This document shows, in pieces, positions 1-6,322 of a stretch of 8,399 nt of DNA. Numbering within the stretch: position 1 is the first letter of the stretch; each line of letters opens with the position of its first letter. The notes under the pieces were generated by a model. That model was not told where the DNA came from. It ran no database searches and saw nothing but the letters and a program-made list of their open reading frames with translations. The position numbers and the translations under genes are program-made. Origin of the DNA: Alphaproteobacteria bacterium (GTDB lineage Bacteria; Pseudomonadota; Alphaproteobacteria; Paracaedibacterales; CAIULA01). The DNA is taken from NCBI GenBank assembly GCA_019751935.1, contig JAIEMR010000085.1, forward strand, positions 1 through 8,399. Direction: 5' to 3'.

Positions 1-971
1 TGTTGAATTAAGGCAAATGCTTCTTTCTGATAAGCAGGGTTATTGCTATAAGAAAGTAAGCTTGTACATTCCGTTAAAGTCTTTTCATACAACTCCTGAG
101 AGATTGAATCTTTATCTGCCAAAAGCTGAGCATAAATTTTTAAGGCTTCTTCTGGCTTATAAGATTCTAATTCTTTCAACCCAGAATGGCTAAAAAAACC
201 TGCAAGATATAATTGGGCTCTCATCTTTTGTTTCGGCGTCCCCTCATCGATAAGCTTTCCTAAAGAAACCATTCTTCTTGCAAAGTACCTTTTTTCGGTT
301 TCTAAGTCGGGTACTGAAAATCTGTACATACGTTTATGGAGTTTAAGGCTATAAAGCGGAACTGCTACGATTGCTTCTTCTAAAACAGTCATAGCATGCT
401 CTAAATTGCCTGATTTGGTAGCTGCATCGTTTAAAATTAAATAAGAAAGGTACTTAATAAATGAATAAGAAGAAACTCTTGCTTCACCTAATAATGCTTC
501 GGCCTCTGCATACAAACCAACATTGCTAGATAAATAACGTTCTCTTTTTTCTAAAGTACTCGCAAGGACAAGAAATGTTAATTGCCTAATCATAGGATTC
601 GAATGACCAGAAAGTTCTGTTAGGCGAGCTTCATAAGGCCCATACCACGGCATGACTTCTAAAGGCCTGTCTTTTACAGAGTTAATAAATAGAGCATAAT
701 TCATCAACCCTTGAATAAGGCTTTCTTCATCGCCCCTTGTTAACACAATTAAATTTGCGTCCATAACCTTATCAAGCTCTGTGGGATCTTTTTCTATAGA
801 TGAAACAAAGCTTTTTAATGTTGTTTTACAACATTTAAACACATCATGAAGGTTTTGGTTTTCCATCCTGAATGGGTCTTCTGCCTCAGCTGACAAAGCG
901 ATATTGTGATTAATATTTATAAAAAACATTAAAATCATTGTATAGGAAACTAATTTTAATACTGTAATCAT
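1..971 (-). CDS. Exported helical-repeat-like protein, N-terminal part (runs off the left edge)
   Basis: The minus-strand frame is open from ATG at 969-971 to the left edge, giving 323 complete codons with no stop; the C-terminus lies outside the window. Residues 4-20 are strongly hydrophobic and are followed by NIALSA-EAED, which looks like a signal peptide with cleavage near residue 28, so the product is probably exported. The rest is rich in Leu, Ala and Glu and reads as consecutive amphipathic helices (for example stretches beginning LYAEAEALLGEA, LEHAMTVLEEA and YKPEEALKIYAQLL), suggesting TPR- or Sel1-like repeats. I cannot assign a family. There is a CC pair at about residues 43-44. 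The 101-bp spacer upstream is very AT-rich; no good Shine-Dalgarno precedes the ATG and no near-consensus promoter stands out. Existence of the gene is well supported by the long uninterrupted frame; its function is unknown. Confidence 0.8.
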   Translation of the reverse strand, partial: MITVLKLVSYTMILMFFININHNIALSAEAEDPFRMENQNLHDVFKCCKTTLKSFVSSIEKDPTELDKVMDANLIVLTRGDEESLIQGLMNYALFINSVKDRPLEVMPWYGPYEARLTELSGHSNPMIRQLTFLVLASTLEKRERYLSSNVGLYAEAEALLGEARVSSYSFIKYLSYLILNDAATKSGNLEHAMTVLEEAIVAVPLYSLKLHKRMYRFSVPDLETEKRYFARRMVSLGKLIDEGTPKQKMRAQLYLAGFFSHSGLKELESYKPEEALKIYAQLLADKDSISQELYEKTLTECTSLLSYSNNPAYQKEAFALIQ

Positions 972-1072
972 GTCTAAAAGATAGTTTTATTAACAATATA
1001 CAGTTAATAACATGATAAATAAAAATTATTCAATTATTTTTTCACGTTTTTTTACAAAATTATACTATGTTC

Positions 1073-1285
1073 TCATACTTTTTTATAATACTGCAATATA
1101 TAAACCCTTATGCGACTGGATAGATTAGTGGTGTTTTCTGAGTTGATGCTAGACATGTCAATTTCACCAATCAACGCTGGAACAGATATCTCCTTTTCAG
1201 TGGCAATTTCTTTTAAGGCCTGCCAAAATTCATCCTCTATAAAAATGCTGGTGGAATGGCCAGAAATGGTGATGGATCGTTTCAA
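1073..1285 (-). CDS. Small ribbon-helix-helix domain protein (RHH_4-like)
   Basis: A 70-aa protein beginning MKRSITISGHSTSIFIEDEF followed by WQALKEIATEKEISVPALIGEI. The R-S-I-T-x-x-G-H-x-T-S-I-x-x-E-x-x-F-W-x-x-L-x-x-I-A pattern matches the small ribbon-helix-helix family common in alphaproteobacteria (Pfam RHH_4 as I recall it): a beta strand that would contact DNA, then two helices, ending in LSSRIRVYILQYY. The fold implies a dimeric DNA-binding protein, but no target is known. The start codon is TTG, supported by an AAGGAAA ribosome-binding site 5 nt upstream; there is no ATG that keeps the conserved N-terminus. It lies downstream of ispE on the same strand, separated by palindromic repeat copy A, and upstream of the exported-protein gene. 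No partner toxin is adjacent, so it is an orphan regulator rather than an obvious antitoxin. Confidence 0.82.
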   Translation of the reverse strand: MKRSITISGHSTSIFIEDEFWQALKEIATEKEISVPALIGEIDMSSINSENTTNLSSRIRVYILQYYKKV

Positions 1286-1290
1286 GATGA

Positions 1291-1297
1291 TTTCCTT
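1291..1297 (-). promoter_or_regulatory. Ribosome-binding site that fixes the TTG start of the RHH gene
   Basis: On the minus strand AAGGAAA is followed by TCATC and then TTG AAA CGA. The near-perfect Shine-Dalgarno at 5-nt spacing makes TTG at 1283-1285 the credible start. The site sits about 15 bp beyond the edge of repeat copy A. Confidence 0.7.
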
Positions 1298-1311
1298 GTA
1301 TATTTAATTGA

Positions 1312-1412
1312 CGTCATCAGGAGGCGCGATAGAGACGTGGTGATCCAGGAGCTGTTTTTTATAAAGGCTATTTTCTGGATAGCCACAAAGCCTACGGCTT
1401 TTCGCCATGAAG
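1312..1412. repeat. Long palindromic repeat, copy A (complete)
   Basis: The left arm (1312-1348, CGTCATCAGG...GTGATCCAG) and the right arm (1375-1412, CTGGATAGCC...CGCCATGAAG) are imperfect reverse complements separated by a 26-nt loop. The right arm contains a small nested hairpin AAAGCC-TAC-GGCTTT. The right arm is nearly identical to 6323-6356, and the left arm corresponds to 5918-5956 and 8334-8372. The copy fills most of the 151-bp spacer between ispE and the RHH gene. RNA from either strand could fold into a long stem-loop, but no T-run follows it, so it is not a canonical terminator. It lacks the 5' extension found in copies B and C. Confidence 0.8.
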
Positions 1413-1436
1413 ATCCAAATCACAACCATTTTTACA

Positions 1437-2303
1437 TTATTCGGCAAAAACCCACCAGTTAGGATTTGACTGCTTTATTATTTTACAAGCTTCTCGCGCT
1501 TGTTCAGCGGTTTCATAAATCCCAAAACAGGTAGCACCACTTCCCGACATGCGGGCTAAAAGGCATCCGGGCGTAGGTTCCAGAGCTTTTAAAACCTCTG
1601 AAATTGCGGGAGCCAACTGACACGCTGCTGGGGTTAAACTATTCCTTGTCCTTTTCAAAAAAGGAATTAATTGATCAAATGAGGTTGGAGATATAATCGG
1701 CTCATCATAAACCTTGTCATAAGCCTTGAAAATAGAAAGCGTGGAAACACTAACCCAAGGATTTATCAAAAGTAGATGAAAATCCTTTGGGTCGTCTTGC
1801 CACAAGGCCTCTGGGTCTCCTTCTTTTCCGGTACCGTCAATCCAAAAGAAGTTTCGACCCAAAAGTTGATGAGCTAAACAGACTGGAACATCAGCCCCTA
1901 AAACCCCGGAAGCCTTAATCAGGTCTATTTTTTGAGAATAACTTAGATCAATCCCCCATAAATCAAGAAGCGCGGCAATCGTAGCAGCTGCATCACTAGA
2001 TCCGCCTCCGATGCCTGATGAAAGAGGTAGGTTTTTCGAAAGTGTAATAGAGGCCTTTGACTGACCTGGATACAATTTATCAAGCCATTCGGCTGACGTT
2101 AATACTAAATTGCCTTCAATGGGTAACTCTTTGCCAAATGCGCCTTTAATTTTTAAGGAAAACGCATTACTTTCAGTAACCTCAATCTGATCGCCTTTGC
2201 CGTAAAAGGTGATCAATGACTGTAAGTAATGAAACCCAGATTCCTCTTTATGGGTTATTTGAAGCATTAAGTTTATTTTTGCCGGAGCATTGTGTATAGT
2301 CAT
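1437..2303 (-). CDS. ispE: 4-diphosphocytidyl-2-C-methyl-D-erythritol kinase (IspE)
   Basis: IspE phosphorylates the 2-hydroxyl of CDP-methylerythritol with ATP in the cytoplasmic MEP pathway of isoprenoid precursor synthesis. The 288-aa length is normal for the family. Visible GHMP-kinase features, in order: PAKINLML (residues 7-14) with the expected catalytic Lys at 9; the substrate-side GFHYLQS (23-29); the glycine-rich ATP loop PLSSGIGGGSSDAA (93-106); GADVPV (136-141) with the expected catalytic Asp at 138; and the third GHMP motif MSGSGATCFG (252-261). ATG at 2301-2303 places PAKINL at the usual distance from the N-terminus. No close Shine-Dalgarno is visible. The gene diverges from the uracil-DNA glycosylase with essentially no spacer, so its promoter must lie inside that neighbour's 5' coding region. 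The stop is followed by repeat copy A. Confidence 0.96.
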   Translation of the reverse strand: MTIHNAPAKINLMLQITHKEESGFHYLQSLITFYGKGDQIEVTESNAFSLKIKGAFGKELPIEGNLVLTSAEWLDKLYPGQSKASITLSKNLPLSSGIGGGSSDAAATIAALLDLWGIDLSYSQKIDLIKASGVLGADVPVCLAHQLLGRNFFWIDGTGKEGDPEALWQDDPKDFHLLLINPWVSVSTLSIFKAYDKVYDEPIISPTSFDQLIPFLKRTRNSLTPAACQLAPAISEVLKALEPTPGCLLARMSGSGATCFGIYETAEQAREACKIIKQSNPNWWVFAE

Positions 2304-2306
2304 GAC

Positions 2307-3065
2307 ATGAAATCTGATAATCTATTTCCTTTATTGCAGTGGTATCATGAAATGGGTGTGGATGTCGCCATTTGTGATGAACCGCAGAATCGTTTTATAG
2401 TAAAAGAGCCAATAAAAATCACACCCGTAAAAACCGAAACAACTGCTATGGCGCCTTCTCCCTCCTCTTCTGCCAATCACCCTGCTTACAGCTGTCAAAG
2501 CCTTGAGGAATTGCGTCAAGCGATGATGAGTTTCACGGGTTGCGCCCTTAAAGAAACAGCCATGAATTTGGTATTTGCCGATGGCAACCCAAAGGCAGAT
2601 TTAATGCTGGTTGGCGAAGCGCCAGGCGCGGATGAGGATAGGCAAGGCTTGGCGTTCGTGGGGCAAAGCGGCCAATTATTGGATAAAGTCTTGGGATCTA
2701 TTGGCCTTGACCGTACCAAGGTTTATATCAGCAATATTATCCCCTGGCGTCCCCCTGGCAACAGACCGCCGACAACGGCCGAGGTTGCCGCTTGTCAGCC
2801 CTTTATTGAACGGCATATTGAATTGGTGAACCCAAAAATACTTGTGCTATTGGGCGGAGTTGCTGCAAAAACATTACTAGGAACAGCTGAAGGGATTGTT
2901 AAACTAAGGGGCAAGTGGCAAAGCTATCAGCCCACACCAACAAGCCCAGTTATTAAAACAATCGCCACATTTCACCCGGCCTATTTGTTACGCTCACCAG
3001 GGCAAAAAGCAATGGTTTGGCGCGATGCCTTAACCATTGAGAAAGAACTTAGCTCCTCACGATAG
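2307..3065 (+). CDS. Family-4-type uracil-DNA glycosylase
   Basis: Predicted to excise uracil from DNA as the first step of base-excision repair. From ATG 2307 the protein is 252 aa. It has an N-terminal LLQWYHEMGVD segment and a low-complexity Pro/Ser linker (about 36-60), then the glycosylase domain: GEAPGADED (103-111), FVGQSGQLLD (117-126), SNIIPWRPPGNRPP (142-155), LVLLGGVAAKTLLG (179-192) and the C-terminal motif HPAYLLR (223-229). Canonical family-4 enzymes bind a 4Fe-4S cluster through four Cys. Here the second (C79) and fourth (C163) appear present, while the first (F76) and third (W147) appear replaced, as I recall for many alphaproteobacterial members. An in-frame GTG at 2292 with GGAG four nt upstream would add five residues and overlap ispE by 12 bp; ATG 2307 is preferred on family N-terminus grounds but has no Shine-Dalgarno. 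The 3' end overlaps the convergent neighbour by 17 bp. Confidence 0.92.
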   Translation: MKSDNLFPLLQWYHEMGVDVAICDEPQNRFIVKEPIKITPVKTETTAMAPSPSSSANHPAYSCQSLEELRQAMMSFTGCALKETAMNLVFADGNPKADLMLVGEAPGADEDRQGLAFVGQSGQLLDKVLGSIGLDRTKVYISNIIPWRPPGNRPPTTAEVAACQPFIERHIELVNPKILVLLGGVAAKTLLGTAEGIVKLRGKWQSYQPTPTSPVIKTIATFHPAYLLRSPGQKAMVWRDALTIEKELSSSR

Positions 3066-4668
3066 AGGCTGCTTTTAACAAACTCTTCACTGCAAGCCTC
3101 CATGATGCATAGGAGTTTTCACCAACTGGCCCATGCGGATCATGAAAAGTTTCCACATACGTTACTCCATCTATAGGGGACACAATAGCAATCGCACCTT
3201 TATTCTCTTTTTCCACCCATTCACCTGCTAAATTTTCGATCTGTAAAAAGTCATGGAATTCTCTTTTTATATAATCATAATCAGGGTGGTTTCCATGAAG
3301 AACACTCCAAATCCATGAGGATTTATCCACCTCTTCAATATAAACTCTTGGTGCAGCGGGTGTACCTTCATCTTCTTCAGCTGTGATTTCTGTATCAACA
3401 ACTTCACCTCTTGTTTTCGGCTTTTCTTTTTTCGGGTCAGTATTAGGAACATGTCCAGTAATAGGCGGCAAAGGACGCTGATAACTCACAGGTTGTATAT
3501 TGGCTGTGGTTGGCTCTTTAATGATCACAACACCATCACTTCCAGGAGTCTTCAATTGTTCATTTTGCTCTTCAAAAGGCTCTAAATATTTTCTAAGCTT
3601 TTCTTGTTTATCACTATCAAGAGGCTTAGCTGCAAGCCTCCGATGATCATGAAGCCAGTGGTCAAATTTCGACACATAAGTCTCCATCTCAGGTAATTTT
3701 GCTTTTAAATCATCCATTATTTCTTTGATAAGCTCCCCATACCTACGATAAGAAGCGAATTTAGTCCGCGAACTACTGTCAATTCCGGCTCCAAGAATAC
3801 GCGTCATTACGGTGTCTAATTGAAATTTCCCCTCATCTTCTATAGTTAAGATACCTTTCATCTTACTATTTAAAGATGATTTCGTAGTGTTGGTTTTTTT
3901 CTTGAGTATTCCTTCAGAATTTTTATATTCCGAAGACCATAAAACAGGATGATGCAAAAATGGACTAATAATTGACTTAATCCTCTTTTTTAATACTTTA
4001 TAATCAAACTCCCATTTTATAGCTCCGCCTCTTGCTTCTTCATCCACAACAACACGGAAGTATTGATTTAGCACACCATAAGGCTTTGGCGCATCCTTGC
4101 ATACAATATCAGTAATCATCTCGTAAAAGATATTTTCATCTTCACAAACTACTATTTTCCATCCTGGTGACTCAACGAATTGAATGAAGGCCATATCTTC
4201 TTGGTTGAGGAAAGACATTAAGTAATATAGATCACTCAACGTACTATCCTTTGTAGCTTTTGTTGCCTCTTTTTGAGCTTCAATAAATTTTAGAAGGCTT
4301 CCGTAACAACCAATCTGAATTGTTAATATTTCCTTAGTAGCTTCGATAACAGCCGTCTCTTCGAACTCTCTTTTAGCTTCTTCTGTTTTAAAAGAAATAA
4401 AAGACCTTATTATTTCTTCACGTGTTAAAGTACCCTCATTAACTGCTTCCAAGGCCTTTGTGAGTTTCTTTTCACGATTTTTAAGCAAAGCTATGGCAAA
4501 TTCAAAGGGATCAAGCTCTGCTCTTTCTCCCTTTTCTGCTCTTACAGCAACGAAAGTCCCTGGTAACGTAAGAGGAGCCTCTTCTGGCAGCTCAATGCGC
4601 TCCATTCCAAAACAAATTTGAGAAACGCTTAAAGATAAAGCCAATATTATCCCTTTGGTTAATTTCAA
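3049..4668 (-). CDS. Exported 539-aa protein of unknown function
   Basis: I do not recognise this family. Residues 1-21 form a signal peptide: Lys at 2 and 5, hydrophobic core IILALSLSV, likely cleavage near FG-ME (21-22). SQIC is not a good lipobox, so a soluble exported protein is more likely than a lipoprotein. Residues 50-370 are highly charged and mostly helical, with Lys/Glu-rich stretches (62-115, 310-370). Residues 375-440 form a Pro/Thr/Glu-rich probable linker. A compact C-terminal segment (442-539) has conserved-looking aromatic, His and Asp residues (SSWIWSVLHGNHPDYDY, then TFHDPHGP and ASWRLAVKSLLKAA). The start is TTG, supported by AAGGTG five nt upstream; the signal peptide begins directly there. 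The layout (signal, charged body, linker, small C-terminal domain) would suit a secreted effector or envelope protein, which is speculation. Its 3' end overlaps the glycosylase gene. Confidence 0.8.
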   Translation of the reverse strand: MKLTKGIILALSLSVSQICFGMERIELPEEAPLTLPGTFVAVRAEKGERAELDPFEFAIALLKNREKKLTKALEAVNEGTLTREEIIRSFISFKTEEAKREFEETAVIEATKEILTIQIGCYGSLLKFIEAQKEATKATKDSTLSDLYYLMSFLNQEDMAFIQFVESPGWKIVVCEDENIFYEMITDIVCKDAPKPYGVLNQYFRVVVDEEARGGAIKWEFDYKVLKKRIKSIISPFLHHPVLWSSEYKNSEGILKKKTNTTKSSLNSKMKGILTIEDEGKFQLDTVMTRILGAGIDSSSRTKFASYRRYGELIKEIMDDLKAKLPEMETYVSKFDHWLHDHRRLAAKPLDSDKQEKLRKYLEPFEEQNEQLKTPGSDGVVIIKEPTTANIQPVSYQRPLPPITGHVPNTDPKKEKPKTRGEVVDTEITAEEDEGTPAAPRVYIEEVDKSSWIWSVLHGNHPDYDYIKREFHDFLQIENLAGEWVEKENKGAIAIVSPIDGVTYVETFHDPHGPVGENSYASWRLAVKSLLKAASIVRS

Positions 4669-4673
4669 TTTAT

Positions 4674-4679
4674 CACCTT
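4674..4679 (-). promoter_or_regulatory. Ribosome-binding site for the TTG start of the 539-aa gene
   Basis: On the minus strand AAGGTG is followed by ATAAA and TTG AAA TTA. The 5-nt spacing and the signal peptide beginning at this codon support TTG at 4666-4668 as the start. Confidence 0.65.
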
Positions 4680-4700
4680 AATTAATTTCAATTTTATATA

Positions 4701-4729
4701 CATATAAATACGTGTGAGTATAAATTCAA
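4701..4729 (-). promoter_or_regulatory. Candidate sigma-70 promoter for the 539-aa gene
   Basis: On the minus strand TTGAAT (4729-4724) lies 17 bp upstream of TATATG (4706-4701), which would give a leader of about 25 nt before the TTG start. The spacer is so AT-rich that a chance match is quite possible. On the plus strand of the same 171-bp spacer I see no convincing -35/-10 pair for obg. Confidence 0.35.
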
Positions 4730-4839
4730 GTATTATCCTGTTTTTTAAATTAAGCTAAAACTATAAAAAATCACTTTAGTTTTCAGTTATATATGTGTTA
4801 ACTTTATTTTCATTTTAGATAGTTAAAGCATTCCCCATT

Positions 4840-5847
4840 ATGAAATTTCTCGACGAAGCAAAAATCTTTATTCAATCTGGCGACGGCGGCCCTGGCTCGC
4901 TTAGTTTCAGACGGGAAAAATTTATTGAATACGGCGGCCCTGACGGCGGCGATGGCGGGCGCGGCGGTAACGTTTTTATAACGGCGATTCCAAACCTGAA
5001 CACTCTGATTGATTATCGTTATCAACAGCATTTCAAGGCGCAAAGAGGACAGCATGGCATGGGCCGCAACCGAAGCGGTATCAGCGGCGAAGATATTATC
5101 CTCAAAGTTCCCGTAGGAACCCAGGTTTTTGCAGAAGATAAAGAAACCCTCGTTGCGGATTTAGTTACTGAAGGACAAACAGTTCTTCTGGCAAAAGGCG
5201 GCGATGGCGGCTTTGGCAATGCGCATTATAAAACATCCACTAACCAGGCCCCAAGACGATCTGATCCAGGTTGGCCAGGCGAAGAGTTTTGGATATGGCT
5301 CCGTTTAAAGTTAATTGCAGATGCTGGTCTTATTGGTCTGCCGAATGCTGGAAAATCAACATTTCTATCTGCCGTCACCCGTGCTAAACCAAAGATTGCT
5401 GATTATCCGTTTACAACGCTTCACCCCCAATTAGGCGTGGTTTATTGCTATGACCGGGAATTTGTTTTGGCTGATTTACCTGGGTTGATTGAAAATGCCC
5501 ATCAAGGCACAGGCCTTGGTCACCGATTTTTAGGTCACGTTGAAAGGTGCGGTGTGCTCCTTCATCTGATTGATGGAACACAGGAAGACGTCGGCAAAGC
5601 CTATAAAACCATTCGCCAAGAATTGAAATTGTATCACCTTGATCTTGCTAAAAAACCAGAAGTTCTGGCCTTGAACAAATGCGACGCATTGAATGAAGAC
5701 GAGATTAAGGAAAAAGTCAAAGTTCTCAAAAAGCTATCAAAGGCAAAAGTTCACACCATATCCGCTGTCGCCCGTCAGGGAACCCAAGAGGTTTTAGGCG
5801 ATTTGTTGCAGTATATTGGGGTTAAGGCTGAGGATGCTGCTGGGTAG
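4840..5847 (+). CDS. obg: GTPase Obg/CgtA
   Basis: Obg is a cytoplasmic GTPase that binds the large ribosomal subunit and acts in 50S assembly and stress control. The N-terminal Gly-rich Obg fold is clear: MKFLDEAKIFIQSGDGGPGS, then GGPDGGDGGRGGNV (32-45) and AKGGDGGFGNAHYKTSTNQAPR (118-139). The GTPase domain follows: G1 GLPNAGKST (166-174), switch I YPFTTLHPQLGVV (189-201), G3 DLPGLIENAHQGTGLG (212-227), FLGHVERC (230-237), G4 NKCD (279-282) and G5 SAV (308-310). At 335 aa it has no extra C-terminal (OCT) domain, which is usual for the short Obg form. The G3 segment reads GLIENAHQG where GLIEGAHEG is common. No strong Shine-Dalgarno precedes ATG 4840. The usual upstream neighbours rplU-rpmA are absent; instead a divergent exported-protein gene lies upstream. 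Repeat copy B begins 16 bp after the stop. Confidence 0.97.
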   Translation: MKFLDEAKIFIQSGDGGPGSLSFRREKFIEYGGPDGGDGGRGGNVFITAIPNLNTLIDYRYQQHFKAQRGQHGMGRNRSGISGEDIILKVPVGTQVFAEDKETLVADLVTEGQTVLLAKGGDGGFGNAHYKTSTNQAPRRSDPGWPGEEFWIWLRLKLIADAGLIGLPNAGKSTFLSAVTRAKPKIADYPFTTLHPQLGVVYCYDREFVLADLPGLIENAHQGTGLGHRFLGHVERCGVLLHLIDGTQEDVGKAYKTIRQELKLYHLDLAKKPEVLALNKCDALNEDEIKEKVKVLKKLSKAKVHTISAVARQGTQEVLGDLLQYIGVKAEDAAG

Positions 5848-5863
5848 ACGTGAACTGCCCATT

Positions 5864-5976
5864 TTACCCCCGACAAATTTTCAAACCAAAAGGTCGTCAA
5901 TGACGCATTCTTCTTCTCGTCATCACGAGGAGCCGCAAGGCGACGTGGTGATCCAGAGGCTGTTTTATTAGAGAGG
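5864..5976 (+). repeat. Long palindromic repeat, copy B: 5' extension, left arm and loop
   Basis: Starts TTACCCCCGACAAATTTTC 16 bp after the obg stop. After a 37-nt block (5893-5929) with one mismatch to 8309-8345, the left palindromic arm occupies 5918-5956 (CGTCATCACGAG...GTGATCCAG). A loop follows whose first 18 nt (AGGCTGTTTTATTAGAGA) differ from copy C by one base. Within the shared block ATGACG (5900-5905) and CGTCAT (5918-5923) form a 6-bp inverted repeat around a pyrimidine-rich 12-nt loop. The matching right arm is not adjacent: a degenerate TTTTCTGAATAG occurs at about 5981-5992, and the good right arm lies at 6323-6360. Confidence 0.82.
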
Positions 5977-6038
5977 TGATTTTCTGAATAGAGACTCAAC
6001 TTCGCTGCTCGACATTGTAGCTCCCTTTTCGCCTTAAG

Positions 6039-6053
6039 GTCCAGTTCCTGGAC
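6039..6053. repeat. Small hairpin GTCCAG-TTC-CTGGAC
   Basis: Perfect 6-bp stem with a 3-nt loop, at the start of the hairpin mosaic. No T-run follows, so it is not a terminator. Alone it would be unremarkable; it is listed because four hairpins lie within 250 bp. Confidence 0.5.
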
Positions 6054-6144
6054 TGACCTGCTAATGGATCCTTGGGTCGAGCCATGTGAAAACTGATTTT
6101 GTTGGTTATTTTATAGTCTCTTCCAATCCTCCCAGACTTAGTTT

Positions 6145-6165
6145 CCCCACGGCCCCGCCGTGGGG
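6145..6165. repeat. Perfect GC-rich hairpin, 9-bp stem, CCC loop
   Basis: CCCCACGGC at 6145-6153 and GCCGTGGGG at 6157-6165 pair perfectly around CCC. It is strikingly GC-rich against its surroundings. It is followed by TCTTAGG rather than a T-run, so a rho-independent terminator is unlikely. Confidence 0.7.
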
Positions 6166-6206
6166 TCTTAGGTTGCCATGTTCGCAATATAATGAGTGTC
6201 ACAAGA

Positions 6207-6227
6207 TCCTCCGATCAAGTCGGAGGA
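6207..6227. repeat. Perfect hairpin, 8-bp stem, TCAAG loop
   Basis: TCCTCCGA (6207-6214) and TCGGAGGA (6220-6227) pair perfectly around TCAAG. On the opposite strand the loop reads CTTGA, identical to the loop of the hairpin at 6260-6280, although the stems are unrelated in sequence. Confidence 0.7.
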
Positions 6228-6259
6228 AAACTTTGGGTGCGCGATCAAATACAGAGTTT

Positions 6260-6280
6260 CCCTTGGGCTTGACCCAAGGG
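6260..6280. repeat. Perfect hairpin, 8-bp stem, CTTGA loop
   Basis: CCCTTGGG (6260-6267) and CCCAAGGG (6273-6280) pair perfectly around CTTGA. A diverged partial copy in reverse orientation, with loop TCGAG and its far stem lost, is at 6070-6083. Short palindromes with a CTTGA loop followed by TCCA are, as I recall, widespread in alphaproteobacterial intergenic DNA. Confidence 0.7.
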
Positions 6281-6322
6281 TCCATGGGAATACATTGCGG
6301 ATGCTGATTTGTAAGTATTTCT

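Larger units (their letters stand above)
6064..6285. repeat. Inverted-repeat-bounded segment with internal hairpins
   Basis: The 20-nt sequence at 6064-6083 (ATGGATCCTTGGGTCGAGCC) is the reverse complement of 6266-6285 with 18 of 20 positions matching. The arms enclose 182 bp that contain the hairpins at 6145-6165 and 6207-6227; the right arm itself overlaps the hairpin at 6260-6280. This could be one small mobile-like element or two opposite-facing members of the same short palindrome family. No coding capacity is evident. Confidence 0.6.

Noticed and set aside
1309..1316. Perfect palindrome TGACGTCA as a regulator site
   Set aside because: It is short and arises at the edge of the repeat arm (CGTCAT); nothing independent supports a binding site.
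1110..1462. Plus-strand open frames opposite the RHH gene and across repeat copy A
   Set aside because: They are antisense to the well-supported RHH gene or composed of repeat sequence, with no supported start.
3267..3452. 61-aa minus-strand frame within the exported orphan
   Set aside because: It is an alternative frame of the same strand inside a complete long gene, with Lys-rich low-complexity content.
6145..6165. GC-rich hairpin as a rho-independent terminator for obg
   Set aside because: It is about 300 bp after the stop and is followed by TCTTAGG, not a T-run.
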